From Rhodobacter sp. SY28-1 (GTDB lineage: Bacteria > Pseudomonadota > Alphaproteobacteria > Rhodobacterales > Rhodobacteraceae), in NCBI RefSeq assembly GCF_005222785.1, contig NZ_STGH01000003.1, positions 1-64,000 of the forward strand: a stretch of DNA of 64,000 bases, read 5' to 3'. Below the pieces are notes generated by a model that was given only the letters and a program-made list of their open reading frames with translations, was not told the origin of the DNA and made no database searches. Position 1 is the first letter of the stretch, and each line of letters begins with the position of its first letter. Of this stretch, positions 26,160 to 36,027 are shown piece by piece. Made by a program: the position numbers and the translations under genes.

Positions 26160-29100
26160 ATGGCGACGCTGCTTCTCTCTGCCGCAGGCGCGGCGCTGGG
26201 TGCCGGTTTCGGCGGGACGGTGCTCGGCCTGTCCGGCGCGGTCATCGGGCGAGCGATCGGAGCAACCATCGGTCGGGCAATCGATCAGCGGGTGCTTGGT
26301 GCAGGCTCGGAGCCTGTCGACATCGGTCGGATCGAGCGGCTGCGTCTGACGGGTGCCGGAGAAGGCGCAGCGATTGGCCAGATCTGGGGCCGGATGCGGG
26401 TCGCCGGGCAGGTGATCTGGGCCACGAACTTCGTGGAGTCGGTGCGTCGGCGCAGGACTGGCAAGGGAGCTCCAAAACCAAAGATCAACGAGTACAGCTA
26501 TTCGGTCAGCCTCGCGATTGCGCTGTGCGAAGGCGAAATCCTGCGTGTCGGACGGATCTGGGCGGACGGGAACGAGATTTCGGCGCAGGACCTGAACATT
26601 CGCGTGTACACGGGCAGCGAGACGCAACTTCCCGACCCATTGCTTGAGGCGATCGAAGGCAATGGTCGGGCACCTGCCTATCGCGGGCTGGCCTATGTCG
26701 TAATCGAGGACCTGGAATTGACGCCCTATGGGAATCGGGTTCCGCAGTTCAGTTTCGAAGTAGTGCGCGCAGCCCAAGGCCCGGCGGTAGAACCGTCCGA
26801 GACGCTTGACCAGGTGGTGCGCGGGGTGGCCTTGATCCCGGGAACGGGCGAGTACGGACTGGCAGTGACGCCGGTTCACTACGCAGAGGGCCTTGGACGC
26901 AACCGGTCGGCGAACGTCCATTCGCCCTCTGGCAAGACGGACTTTGCGACAAGCCTGGATCAGTTGAACGAAGAGCTGCCGAATGCCGGTTCGGTGTCTC
27001 TGGTCGTTTCGTGGTTCGGCGACGACTTGCGCTGCGCCTCCTGCACCATCCGGCCGAAGGTCGAGCAGAATCTTCTGGATGGTGTCGGAATGCCCTGGCG
27101 GTCGGGCGGGATCAGCCGCGCCTCTGCCCTTGAGGTCCCGAAGATCGCGGGAGAATCGATCTACGGCGGGACACCGTCTGACGCGTCGGTGATCGAGGCG
27201 ATCCGTGCGATGCGGGACGCGGGCAAGGACGTGATGTTCTATCCGTTCATCCTCATGGATCAGATTGCCGGAAACACCCTCCCCGATCCTTGGTCAGCCG
27301 CAGTCACCCAGCCGGCGCTGCCGTGGCGGGGCAGGGTGACCCTGTCAACCGCCCCCGGTCGACCGGGCACGCCGGACCGCACGGCCGCGGCAACAGCTGA
27401 AGTCGCGTCGTTCTTCGGGACCGCCCAGCCCGGAGATTTCGCAGTCACTGGCGAAATCATCTCCTATTCCGGTCCGGACGAGTGGGGCTTCCGGCGGTTC
27501 ATTCTGCATTATGCCCATCTTTGTGCCGTCGCCGGTGGGGTGGAATCCTTCTGCATCGGCTCGGAAATGCGCGCGCTGACCCTGATCCGCGGTGCCGGTG
27601 ACGTCTTCCCGGCCGTTGCGGCCCTGAAATCCCTTGCCGCAGATGTCCGCATGATCCTCGGGCCATCCACCAAGATCAGCTATGCTGCGGATTGGTCGGA
27701 ATATTTCGGCCATCAGGCGGACGGAAACCTCTATTTCCACCTGGACCCGCTTTGGGCCGATCCGAACATCGACTTCATCGGGATCGACAATTACATGCCC
27801 GTCTCCGACTGGCGCGACGGCGAGGATCACGCTGACGCCTCTTTCGGGTCGATCTACAGCCTGGACTATCTTCGGGCCAACATCGGCGGTGGCGAGGGCT
27901 TCGACTGGTACTACGACGGGTCCGAGGGGGCTCTGGCGCAGCGTCGCCTGCCGATCACCGACGACGCCTATGAGGAGCCCTGGGTCTTTCGCTACAAGGA
28001 TATCCGGTCCTGGTGGTCGAACCTGCACCATGAGCGACTGAACGGTGTGCGCGCCTCGGCTCCTACCGCGTGGGCACCGCAATCGAAGCCAATCCGATTC
28101 ACGGAATATGGCTGCGCGGCGGTCGACAAGGGCACCAATCAGCCGAACAAGTTCGTGGATGCAAAGTCGTCGGAATCCGGGCTGCCCCTCTGGTCCAACG
28201 GTCGGCGGGATGACCTGATCCAGATGCAATACCTGCTTGCCACGGCCTCCTTCTGGTCGGAGGTCGCGAACAACCCGATCTCTTCTGTCTACGCGGGTCC
28301 GATGGTCGACATGGTCCATGCCTACGCCTGGGCCTGGGACGCCCGACCTTTCCCGGAGTTTCCAGGGCAGACGGACGTCTGGACTGACGGCGAGAACTAT
28401 GCCCGCGGACATTGGCTGAACGGCCGGGCTTCGAACCAGCCGTTGGCTTCGGTCCTAAGCGAGATCTGCTACCGATCCGGCGTCGAAGGGATCGACGTCC
28501 GATCCTTGTTCGGACTGGTTCGCGGCTATCAACAGGCCGACCTCACGACGGCCCGCGCTACGCTGCAGCCCCTGATGCTGGCTTTCGGGTTTGATGCGCT
28601 CGAACGGGAAGGCAAACTTGTCTTCCGGACCCGGGATGCGAAGGTGCAGGCAAGTATTGGCGTCGACGATCTTGCACTGTCGCCTGACGTCGATGGCAGC
28701 ATCGAGGCAACCCGCCTGGCCGATACCGAAACGGCAGGCACAATCCGCCTTGATTTCGTGGATGCCCAGTCCAGTTACGAGGTTCGGGCCGTCGAGACGC
28801 GCTATCCCGATGAAGAAGCGCTTAGCGTTTCACAGACCGATCTTCCGCTTGCGCTGACGCGCTTTGAAGGCCTGTCCGCTGTCGAGCGCTGGATGACCGA
28901 AGCGCGCGTCGCCCGTGACACGATCCGCCTTGCCTTGCCCAAATCACGTCTGTCGATCGGCGCAGGGGACGTCATCGGCTACGAAGGTCGTCGGTTCCGG
29001 GTCGATCGTGTCGAACAGGCCGAAGGTCAGATCCTTGAGGCAGTTCGCGTCGAACCCGGCGTCTATCTGCCTTCGGATCGCATCGAGGACACGATTTCGG

Positions 29101-30053
29101 TCCGCGAGTTCACGGCTCCGGTTCCGGTCGTTCCAGTGTTCCTGGACCTTCCGTTGCTGACCGGGGAAGAGGTTCCGCACGCGCCGCATATCGCCGTCGC
29201 CGCGCAGCCGTGGCCCGGCACGGTTGCCGTCTGGTCCTCGGCTGAAGACGCGGGTTACGAGATCAACCGGCTTGTCGCGGCCTCCGCTGTCATCGGCGTG
29301 ACCGAGTCTCCCTTGTCCGCGCATCGTCCAGGGGTTTGGGACAACGGACCGCCGCTTCGGGTCAAGCTGGTGAACGGAGAACTGACCTCGGCAAGTGCAG
29401 TGTCGGTCTTGAACGGCGCCAACGCGATGGCCATTGGGGATGGCAGCGGTGCGAACTGGGAAGTCTTTCAGTTCAGGGATGCCCAACTGGTGGCCCCGGA
29501 CACATATGAACTCGGCGGTCGTCTGCGGGGGCAGCTGGGAACAGACGGGGTGATGCCTGACACCTGGCCGGTAGGAAGCACGGTCGTTCTGCTTGATCTG
29601 GCTCTGCTGCAGATCGACCTTGCTGCCTCTGCACGCGGTCTTGCCCGCCATTACCGAGTGGGGGCAGCAGCGCGCGGCTACGACGATGTGAACTCTGTGC
29701 TGCGGATCGAAGCGTTCGACGGCATCGGACTGCGGCCCTATCCGGTCGCGCATCTGCGCGCCGAAGTCACGTCCGGGGATGTCATCTGCACCTGGACCCG
29801 CAGGACGCGCGTCGATGGCGACAGCTGGCAGTCGACCGAAGTGCCCTTGGGCGAAACGACCGAGGCCTATCGCGTGCGGATCATCCAAGGGACGACAGTC
29901 ATGGCGGACTACGCGGCCAGCCAGCCGACTTTCACCTATACCGCCGCCATGCAGACGGCGGATACGGTGTCTGGTCCGTTCCAGATCGCCGTCGCGCAAG
30001 TCTCCGAAAGCTTTGGACCCGGACCGTTCCGAAGGATTGACATCGCTGGCTAG
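26160..30053 (+). CDS. GTA tail tip / host-specificity protein, megatron (orfg15)
   Basis: A 1297-residue central tail tip protein. The N terminus is glycine-rich and hydrophobic (about 1-45, LLLSAAGAALGAGFGGTVLG), a segment proposed in other GTAs to insert into a membrane. A TIM-barrel-like domain covers about 410-740 (FCIGSEMRALTLIRG, IDFIGIDNYMPVSDWRD, KPIRFTEYGCAA). Phage tail-protein beta domains fill the rest, ending GPFRRIDIAG. Codon use looks less G-rich than in orfg1-11. AAGGAG precedes the ATG. It is the last structural gene of the cluster. Confidence 0.94.
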   Translation: MATLLLSAAGAALGAGFGGTVLGLSGAVIGRAIGATIGRAIDQRVLGAGSEPVDIGRIERLRLTGAGEGAAIGQIWGRMRVAGQVIWATNFVESVRRRRTGKGAPKPKINEYSYSVSLAIALCEGEILRVGRIWADGNEISAQDLNIRVYTGSETQLPDPLLEAIEGNGRAPAYRGLAYVVIEDLELTPYGNRVPQFSFEVVRAAQGPAVEPSETLDQVVRGVALIPGTGEYGLAVTPVHYAEGLGRNRSANVHSPSGKTDFATSLDQLNEELPNAGSVSLVVSWFGDDLRCASCTIRPKVEQNLLDGVGMPWRSGGISRASALEVPKIAGESIYGGTPSDASVIEAIRAMRDAGKDVMFYPFILMDQIAGNTLPDPWSAAVTQPALPWRGRVTLSTAPGRPGTPDRTAAATAEVASFFGTAQPGDFAVTGEIISYSGPDEWGFRRFILHYAHLCAVAGGVESFCIGSEMRALTLIRGAGDVFPAVAALKSLAADVRMILGPSTKISYAADWSEYFGHQADGNLYFHLDPLWADPNIDFIGIDNYMPVSDWRDGEDHADASFGSIYSLDYLRANIGGGEGFDWYYDGSEGALAQRRLPITDDAYEEPWVFRYKDIRSWWSNLHHERLNGVRASAPTAWAPQSKPIRFTEYGCAAVDKGTNQPNKFVDAKSSESGLPLWSNGRRDDLIQMQYLLATASFWSEVANNPISSVYAGPMVDMVHAYAWAWDARPFPEFPGQTDVWTDGENYARGHWLNGRASNQPLASVLSEICYRSGVEGIDVRSLFGLVRGYQQADLTTARATLQPLMLAFGFDALEREGKLVFRTRDAKVQASIGVDDLALSPDVDGSIEATRLADTETAGTIRLDFVDAQSSYEVRAVETRYPDEEALSVSQTDLPLALTRFEGLSAVERWMTEARVARDTIRLALPKSRLSIGAGDVIGYEGRRFRVDRVEQAEGQILEAVRVEPGVYLPSDRIEDTISVREFTAPVPVVPVFLDLPLLTGEEVPHAPHIAVAAQPWPGTVAVWSSAEDAGYEINRLVAASAVIGVTESPLSAHRPGVWDNGPPLRVKLVNGELTSASAVSVLNGANAMAIGDGSGANWEVFQFRDAQLVAPDTYELGGRLRGQLGTDGVMPDTWPVGSTVVLLDLALLQIDLAASARGLARHYRVGAAARGYDDVNSVLRIEAFDGIGLRPYPVAHLRAEVTSGDVICTWTRRTRVDGDSWQSTEVPLGETTEAYRVRIIQGTTVMADYAASQPTFTYTAAMQTADTVSGPFQIAVAQVSESFGPGPFRRIDIAG

Positions 30054-30212
30054 GGCGCTGGCGCAACTCGTCGCGGACTCTGCTTTACCCGCCACGCACC
30101 AACCGCTGACACCGGTTTTCCTCATCACCGGACGTGATGAGGCAACCCACAGAAATGCGTCTCGCCTGTCGCGACCGATGTGGTATGAATGACCCACAGA
30201 CGGAGACGTGAC

Positions 30213-31019
30213 ATGCTTGAAACCAAACTGAAAGTGACTGCGGTTGATCCGGTATGGCGGCGCGTCTGCGAAGAGGCGGTCGAAGCCATTCGCAATGAAC
30301 CACTGCTTGGCGGGTTGATCCATTCCGGGTTGCTGCACCACTCTTCGCTGGAACGTGCTCTCGCTTACCGGTTCTCGATGAAACTGGCCTCTGGCGAAAT
30401 GAGCGAGCAGATCCTGCGCGAGATTGCCGATCAGGCCTATGATGCAGCCCCCGAGATCGGCGCAGCAGCGCGTTCGGACCTGATGGCTGTCTACGAACGC
30501 GACCCGGCCTGCCACCGCTTCCTGCAGCCGCTTCTGTTCTTCAAGGGCTACCAGGCGGTCCAGGCCTACCGGATCGGCCACTGGCTCTGGCAGGCCGGTC
30601 GCATCGACCTGGCCTACTTCGTCCAGATGCGGGTGTCCGAAGTCTTCGGGGTCGACATCCACCCCGCCGCCCGCGTCGGGAAGGGGATCATGATCGACCA
30701 CGCTCATTCCATCGTGATCGGTGAAACCGCGGTCGTCGGTGACAACGTCTCCATGCTGCACTCCGTCACCCTGGGCGGCACCGGCAAGGAAGACGGCGAC
30801 CGGCACCCGAAGATCGGCGACGGTGTCCTGATCGGGGCAGGGGCCAAGGTCCTTGGCAACATCCATGTCGGGCACTGCTCTCGGATCGCGGCGGGCTCGG
30901 TGGTGCTGGAAGACGTGCCGCATAACACGACCGTCGCAGGAGTCCCCGCACGGGTTGTCGGCAAGGCTGGCTGCGCGCAGCCCGCGCTGACGATGGACCA
31001 GCTTCTGAAGGCGGAATGA
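30213..31019 (+). CDS. cysE: serine O-acetyltransferase
   Basis: A 268-residue enzyme making O-acetylserine, the precursor of cysteine. The N-terminal helical domain (DPVWRRVCEEAVEAIRNEP) is followed by the left-handed beta-helix of hexapeptide repeats (VDIHPAARVGKGIMIDH, HSVTLGGTGKEDGDRHPKIGDGV, AGAKVLGNIHVG, VAGVPARVVG). The ATG at 30213 has CGGAG in front. I recall cysE next to the GTA genes in R. capsulatus as well, which would make it a stable border marker rather than part of the particle. Confidence 0.94.
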   Translation: MLETKLKVTAVDPVWRRVCEEAVEAIRNEPLLGGLIHSGLLHHSSLERALAYRFSMKLASGEMSEQILREIADQAYDAAPEIGAAARSDLMAVYERDPACHRFLQPLLFFKGYQAVQAYRIGHWLWQAGRIDLAYFVQMRVSEVFGVDIHPAARVGKGIMIDHAHSIVIGETAVVGDNVSMLHSVTLGGTGKEDGDRHPKIGDGVLIGAGAKVLGNIHVGHCSRIAAGSVVLEDVPHNTTVAGVPARVVGKAGCAQPALTMDQLLKAE

Positions 31020-31029
31020 CCTACCGTTG

Positions 31030-31668
31030 ATGACCATGTTGCGCAGCTTCGCCGCCCGGGCAACCGGGCTGGCGATTTCAACCTTTGCCCGCTTCATGAC
31101 CGCCCCCCGCGCCCTCTGGCAGGGGATCGAGCCCGTTCCGCACCAGCGCGTCTACTTTGCCAATCACAGCTCGAACGGCGACTTCGTCCTCCTGTGGACC
31201 GCGCTCCCGACGCCTCTCCGCCGCCAGACCCGCCCCGTTGCGGCCCTCGACTACTGGCTCACGTCCCCCCTCCGCGCCTTTATCGGGCGTGAGGTCTTCA
31301 ACGCCGTCCTCATCGACCGCCGCCCCGAAGCGCGGACCGAGGATCCGGTGGCCCAGATGGTCGCGGCGCTCGACCAGGGTTCTTCTCTCATCATCTTTCC
31401 CGAAGGCCAGCGCAACAGCACGGACGCAGCCCTTCTCCCCTTCAAGTCCGGCCTTTACCACCTTGCCAAGGCGCGGCCACAAGTCGACCTTGTCCCGGTC
31501 TGGATCGCCAACCTCAACCGCGTGATGCCCAAGGGTGAAATCATCCCCGTGCCCCTGATCTGCACCATCGCCTTTGGCGCGCCGCTCCACGTCGAACCCG
31601 ACGAGACCCAGGACGCCTTCCTCGCCCGCGCCACCCAGGCGCTCCTCGCGCTGAAGGCTCCGGCATGA
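31030..31668 (+). CDS. PlsC-like 1-acylglycerol-3-phosphate acyltransferase
   Basis: A 212-residue acyltransferase. The catalytic HX4D motif is His46-SSNG-Asp51, and the phosphate-binding motif reads IFPEGQRNS; the later IPVPLICTIAFGAPL also fits the family. An N-terminal hydrophobic stretch suggests membrane association. It probably makes phosphatidate for the CdsA-type enzyme whose gene overlaps it by ATGA. Start is at 31030 or 31036. A distinct housekeeping plsC may exist elsewhere, so I do not give the symbol. Confidence 0.85.
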   Translation: MTMLRSFAARATGLAISTFARFMTAPRALWQGIEPVPHQRVYFANHSSNGDFVLLWTALPTPLRRQTRPVAALDYWLTSPLRAFIGREVFNAVLIDRRPEARTEDPVAQMVAALDQGSSLIIFPEGQRNSTDAALLPFKSGLYHLAKARPQVDLVPVWIANLNRVMPKGEIIPVPLICTIAFGAPLHVEPDETQDAFLARATQALLALKAPA

Positions 31669-32609
31669 CCTCGCCGCATCTCCTTTGGCTCCTTGCAGGC
31701 GTCGGCACGATCCTCGTCCTCGCCTCGGTGATTGGCGAAATACTCCGCGCCCGCCTGTCCCCCGCAGGCGAAAACCCCGTCATCGAGAACTTGAACGCCC
31801 GCATAAACGCCTGGTGGGTGATGGTGATCTGCCTCGCGCTCGCCTTCATCGCGGGCAAGCCCGGCGTCGTCCTCCTCTTCGCGCTCTGCTCCTTCGCCGG
31901 ACTGCGCGAATTCCTCACCCTCACCACCCACAACCGCGCCGATCACTGGTCGCTCGTTGCCTGCTTCTTCCTGATCCTGCCCCTGCAATACTGGTTCCTC
32001 GCGACTGACTGGTACGGGATGTATTCGATCTTCATCCCGGTCTATGCCTTCCTCCTCCTCCCCGTCACCTCCGCCCTCCGCGGCTCCACTAAAGACTTCC
32101 TGATCCGCGTGTCTGAAACGCAATGGGCGCTGATGATCTGCGTCTACTGCGCCAGCCACGTCCCGGCGCTCCTTTACCTCCAGATCCCCGGGTTCGAGGG
32201 CCGCAACGTCATCCTCATCGCCTACCTGATCTTCGTCGTGCAGCTTTCGGACGTGTTGCAGTACGTCTGGGGCAAGCTGATCGGCCGCACCAAGGTTGCC
32301 CCCAGCCTCTCGCCCTCCAAGACCTGGGAGGGCCTGATCGGCGGCACCCTCTCCGCCACCGCCATCGGCACCGCGCTGTACTGGATGACGCCTTTTTCCC
32401 CACTTGAGGCCGCCGGAATGTGCCTCCTTATCACCCTGATGGGCTTTTTCGGCGGCCTCGTGATGTCGGCGATCAAGCGTGACCGGGGCATCAAGGACTG
32501 GGGCCACCTCATTGCCGGGCACGGTGGCTTCCTCGACCGGCTCGACTCTGTCATCTTCGCCGCGCCGATCTTCTTCCACGTCACCCGCTGGGTTTGGTCC
32601 ACGACATGA
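31665..32609 (+). CDS. phosphatidate cytidylyltransferase (CdsA type)
   Basis: A 314-residue polytopic membrane enzyme that converts phosphatidate and CTP to CDP-diacylglycerol. The family signature is at the C terminus: SAIKRDRGIKDWG, then HGGFLDRLDS. About eight hydrophobic segments precede it. It lies between PlsC-like and CDP-alcohol transferase genes, overlapping both by ATGA, so the three make one phospholipid pathway from acylation to head-group transfer. Confidence 0.9.
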   Translation: MTSPHLLWLLAGVGTILVLASVIGEILRARLSPAGENPVIENLNARINAWWVMVICLALAFIAGKPGVVLLFALCSFAGLREFLTLTTHNRADHWSLVACFFLILPLQYWFLATDWYGMYSIFIPVYAFLLLPVTSALRGSTKDFLIRVSETQWALMICVYCASHVPALLYLQIPGFEGRNVILIAYLIFVVQLSDVLQYVWGKLIGRTKVAPSLSPSKTWEGLIGGTLSATAIGTALYWMTPFSPLEAAGMCLLITLMGFFGGLVMSAIKRDRGIKDWGHLIAGHGGFLDRLDSVIFAAPIFFHVTRWVWSTT

Positions 32610-33229
32610 GTGACGAAAACCGCCGCCCCCTCACCTCGCGCAATTCCGCCTGGGCCGCGCGGCTCGCAAGCTGGGCCGTCGCCAAAGGGATCACGCCCAA
32701 CCAGATCAGCCGGGCCTCGATGGGTTTCGCGGCCCTGGGCTTCCTCCTCTACTGGCTCTCCACCACCGGCGGATTCCTGCAGTTCCTCGCGCTTCTCCTC
32801 GCCGCCGTCACACACCAGGCCCGCCTTGTCTGCAACCTCATCGACGGCATGGTCGCGATCGAAGGGGGCAAGGGCGCCAAGGACGGCCCGTTCTGGAACG
32901 AGGCGCCGGACCGCGTCTCCGACCTCCTTTTCTTCGCTGGCGCCGGCCTTGCCGCAGGCAACCCGGCCTTGGGCCTCCTCGCCGCCGCCCTCGCCATCGC
33001 CACCGCCTATGTCCGAGAACTCGGTCGGGCCGAAGGCTTCCCACCCGACTTCTCCGGCCCCCTCGCCAAGCCGCAACGCATGGCCGTCCTCACCGCAGGT
33101 ACCATCCTCGCTGCCCTCTACGCGACTGAATGGACCCTGACGCTCACTCTTTGGATCATGGCCCTTGGCACCGCCGCCACCATGGTCCGTCGGTCCTGGA
33201 CGCTGATCGAACGCCTGAAGGCGCGCTAA
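32606..33229 (+). CDS. divergent CDP-alcohol phosphatidyltransferase
   Basis: A 207-residue membrane protein of the CDP-alcohol phosphatidyltransferase family. The active-site pattern is altered: the usual D-x2-D-G-x2-A-R...G-x3-D-x3-D appears as N77-x2-D80-G81-x2-A84-I85...G94-x3-N98-x3-D102. Two of four aspartates and the arginine are thus replaced. I recall a similar NLLDGMVAVEGG pattern in YnbA-like proteins that also sit beside plsC/cdsA genes. It should transfer a phosphatidyl group to an unidentified alcohol. Confidence 0.8.
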   Translation: MSDENRRPLTSRNSAWAARLASWAVAKGITPNQISRASMGFAALGFLLYWLSTTGGFLQFLALLLAAVTHQARLVCNLIDGMVAIEGGKGAKDGPFWNEAPDRVSDLLFFAGAGLAAGNPALGLLAAALAIATAYVRELGRAEGFPPDFSGPLAKPQRMAVLTAGTILAALYATEWTLTLTLWIMALGTAATMVRRSWTLIERLKAR

Positions 33230-33235
33230 GAAAAA

Positions 33236-33260
33236 CGGGGGACCGAAGCCCCCCATTTTC
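33236..33260. terminator. bidirectional terminator between the phospholipid and pdh operons
   Basis: GGGGG / CCCCC stem with a 7-base loop, flanked by AAAAAC on the left and ATTTTC on the right. It can end transcription in both directions; read on the - strand it is followed by GTTTTTC, a good T run for the pdh operon. Confidence 0.85.
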
Positions 33261-33281
33261 TGTCCACAAATATCCCACGGG
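33261..33281. repeat. copy 1 of a dispersed intergenic element
   Basis: This 21-base stretch ends in CAAATATCCCACGGG and matches 56727-56747 at 20 of 21 positions. In both places it directly follows an intrinsic terminator and is followed by a G run, a short spacer and a C run (here 33290-33307). Confidence 0.7.
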
Positions 33282-33314
33282 GGTGCGGGGGTGTGAAACC
33301 CCCCCTCCGCCAGG

Positions 33315-34628
33315 TCAAGCCAGCATCACCATCGGGTTTTCCAGCGCCTCGATCACGGCCTTCAGGAACTCTGCCCCCAGGGCCCCGTCGATCACCCGGT
33401 GATCCACCGACAGCGTCATCGACATGACCGTCGCCACCCCGATGGTCCCGTCCGCCATGACCACCGGCTTCTTGATCCCCGCGCCCACGGCCAGGATCGA
33501 CCCATGCGGCGGGTTGATGACCGCGTCGAAGTTCTCGATCCCCATCATGCCCAGGTTCGAAATCGCGAACGACCCGCCCTGGTACTCATGCGGCGCCAGC
33601 TTCTTGGTCTTCGCGCGCGTCGCCAGGTCCTTCATCTCCGCCGACAGGGCTGACAGCGACTTCTTCTCCGCATCGCGCAGGACCGGCGTGAACAGCCCGC
33701 CCTCCACCGCGACAGCCACCGCCACGTCCGACGGCTTCAGCCGCAGCATCCGGTCGCCGGCCCAGACCGTGTTCGCCGCCGGCACCGCTTGCAGCGCCAT
33801 GGCACAGGCCTTGATAATGAAGTCGTTGACCGACAGCTTCACCCCCCGGCCTTCCAGCTGCTTGTTCAGCGTCTCGCGGAACGCCATCAGCGCGTCCAGC
33901 TTCACGTCCCGCCGCAGGTAGAAGTGCGGGATGGTCTGCTTGGCCTCGGTCAGCCGCGCCGCCACGGTGCGCCGCATCCCGTCCAGCGCCACTTCCTCGA
34001 AGGGCCGGTCGGCATACATCTTCAGCACCGTTTCCGCCGCCATGCCGGTCGGCATTCCGCCAGCCGGTTTCGCCGGGGCAGGGGCCGCCGCTTTCGGAGC
34101 CTCCGCGACCACTGCCGCCACGGGCTTCGCCGCCCCCGGCTGCGCGCCTTCGACATCCGCCCGCACGATCCGGCCATGCGGACCCGAGCCCTTCACGGCT
34201 GTCAGGTCCAGACCCTTTTCCTTGGCAATCCGCCGTGCCAGGGGCGAGGCGAACACCCGCGCACCGCCCGACGCCGCCACCGAAGCGGTCGCAGGAGCAG
34301 CCGCCGGGGCAGGGGCAGCAACCGCAGCAGCAGGGGCTGCCGCTGGAGCCGCCGCAGGCTTCGCAACCGCCGCAGACGCATCCTCGCCCTCGTCCAGCAG
34401 CACCGCGATAGGAGTGTTCACTTTCACCCCCGCCGTGCCCTCCGCGATCAGGATCTTGCCGACGGTCCCTTCATCGACCGCCTCGAACTCCATCGTCGCC
34501 TTGTCGGTCTCGATCTCGGCCAGGATCTGGCCCGACTTGACCACATCCCCTTCCTTCACCAGCCACTTGGCAAGCGTCCCCTCTTCCATCGTCGGGGACA
34601 GCGCAGGCATCAGAATTTCGGTCGCCAT
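33315..34628 (-). CDS. pdhC: pyruvate dehydrogenase E2, dihydrolipoamide acetyltransferase
   Basis: A 437-residue E2 core protein. A single lipoyl domain (1-76) carries the lipoylated lysine in ETDKATMEF. An Ala/Pro linker follows, then a peripheral-subunit-binding domain ([30 protein letters not shown]), and the catalytic acetyltransferase domain ending with the [13 protein letters not shown] motif. It moves acetyl groups from E1 to CoA. It is the last gene of pdhABC, nine bases after pdhB, and ends at a bidirectional terminator. Confidence 0.96.
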   Translation of the reverse strand: MATEILMPALSPTMEEGTLAKWLVKEGDVVKSGQILAEIETDKATMEFEAVDEGTVGKILIAEGTAGVKVNTPIAVLLDEGEDASAAVAKPAAAPAAAPAAAVAAPAPAAAPATASVAASGGARVFASPLARRIAKEKGLDLTAVKGSGPHGRIVRADVEGAQPGAAKPVAAVVAEAPKAAAPAPAKPAGGMPTGMAAETVLKMYADRPFEEVALDGMRRTVAARLTEAKQTIPHFYLRRDVKLDALMAFRETLNKQLEGRGVKLSVNDFIIKACAMALQAVPAANTVWAGDRMLRLKPSDVAVAVAVEGGLFTPVLRDAEKKSLSALSAEMKDLATRAKTKKLAPHEYQGGSFAISNLGMMGIENFDAVINPPHGSILAVGAGIKKPVVMADGTIGVATVMSMTLSVDHRVIDGALGAEFLKAVIEALENPMVMLA

Positions 34629-34637
34629 GGCTTCACC

Positions 34638-36014
34638 TCACCGGTAGCAGACGGATTTGACGGCGGTGACAATCTCCGCCGGGGTAATCAGCGCGAATTT
34701 CTCAAGGTTGGCCGCATAGGGCATCGGCACGTCCTTGCCCGTGCAGGTAACGACCGGAGCGTCCAGATAATCGAACGCCCGCTGCATGATCGTGGATGCC
34801 AGATGGTCGCCAATCGACCCCACCGGGAAGCCTTCCTCGACCGTGACGCAGCGGTTCGTCTTCATCACCGAGGCCAGCACCGTGTCATAGTCGATGGGCC
34901 GCAGCGTCCGCAGGTTGATGACCTCGGCGCTGATCCCTTCGCCCGCCAGCGTTTCCGCCGCAGCCAGCGCATGGGACACCCCGATCCCGAAGGACACGAT
35001 GGTCACATCCGACCCCGCCCGCATGATGCTGGCCTTGCCAAACGGCACCACGAAATCGGGGTCCGTGGGCACCTCGAAGGACCGCCCGTACATGATCTCG
35101 TTCTCAAGGAACACGACCGGGTTCGGATCGCGGATGGCCGACTTCAAGAGGCCCTTCGCGTCCGCCGCCGAATAGGGCATGCAGACCCGCAGCCCCGGTA
35201 TGGCCGCATACCAGGCCGCATAGTCCTGGCTATGCTGCGCGCCCACCCGCGCCGCCGCCCCGTTCGGGCCACGGAATACCATGGGTGACCCCATCTGCCC
35301 GCCGGACATGTACAAGGTCTTCGCCGCCGAGTTCAGGATATGGTCAATCGCCTGCATGGCGAAGTTGAAGGTCATGAACTCGACAATGGGCTTCAGCCCG
35401 CCCCAGGACGCGCCCGTGGCGATCCCGGCAAAGCCCATCTCGGTGATCGGAGTATCGACCACCCGGCGCGGCCCGAACTCGTCCAGCAGGCCCTGGCTGA
35501 TCTTGTAGGCGCCCTGATACTCGCCGACCTCTTCCCCCATCAGGAAGACCGTCGGATCGGCCCGCATCTCTTCGGCCATCGCCTCACGCAGCGCCTCGCG
35601 GACGGTCATCGTCTTCGTCGGACCCTCGGGCAGGTCGCTGTGCGGCCAACCCGAAGCGGCCACCGGGGCAGCGGCCGCCGCTACTGGAGCCGCCGCGACA
35701 GTCGCCGGGGCCTCTGCTGCCACCGCAACAGCAGCCACCGCCGCAGGCTTCGGCGCATCCGACACCGTCTCTCCGTCCTCGACCAGCACCGCGATGGGCG
35801 TGTTCACCTTCACGCCCGCCGTGCCTTCCGCGACCAGGATCTTGCCGACGACACCTTCGTCGACCGCCTCGAACTCCATCGTCGCCTTGTCGGTCTCGAT
35901 CTCCGCCAGGATCTGTCCCGACTTGACCGTATCGCCTTCCTTCACCAGCCATTTGGCCAGCGTGCCTTCCTCCATGGTCGGAGAAAGCGCGGGCATCAGA
36001 ACTTCAGTTGCCAT
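34638..36014 (-). CDS. pdhB: pyruvate dehydrogenase E1 beta subunit with lipoyl domain
   Basis: A 458-residue E1 beta subunit. Residues 1-76 form a lipoyl domain nearly identical to that of the E2 gene next door (ETDKATMEF), followed by an Ala/Val/Pro linker and the transketolase-like catalytic part ([57 protein letters not shown]). A lipoyl domain on E1 beta is a known alphaproteobacterial trait. It pairs with PdhA to decarboxylate pyruvate with thiamine diphosphate. Confidence 0.96.
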   Translation of the reverse strand: MATEVLMPALSPTMEEGTLAKWLVKEGDTVKSGQILAEIETDKATMEFEAVDEGVVGKILVAEGTAGVKVNTPIAVLVEDGETVSDAPKPAAVAAVAVAAEAPATVAAAPVAAAAAPVAASGWPHSDLPEGPTKTMTVREALREAMAEEMRADPTVFLMGEEVGEYQGAYKISQGLLDEFGPRRVVDTPITEMGFAGIATGASWGGLKPIVEFMTFNFAMQAIDHILNSAAKTLYMSGGQMGSPMVFRGPNGAAARVGAQHSQDYAAWYAAIPGLRVCMPYSAADAKGLLKSAIRDPNPVVFLENEIMYGRSFEVPTDPDFVVPFGKASIMRAGSDVTIVSFGIGVSHALAAAETLAGEGISAEVINLRTLRPIDYDTVLASVMKTNRCVTVEEGFPVGSIGDHLASTIMQRAFDYLDAPVVTCTGKDVPMPYAANLEKFALITPAEIVTAVKSVCYR

Positions 36015-36027
36015 GATTTCCCCTCCC

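Noticed and set aside
16046-30212. Ordinary prophage with attachment sites
   Set aside because: No integrase, no repressor, no direct repeats at the ends that I can see, and the gene order is that of a GTA.
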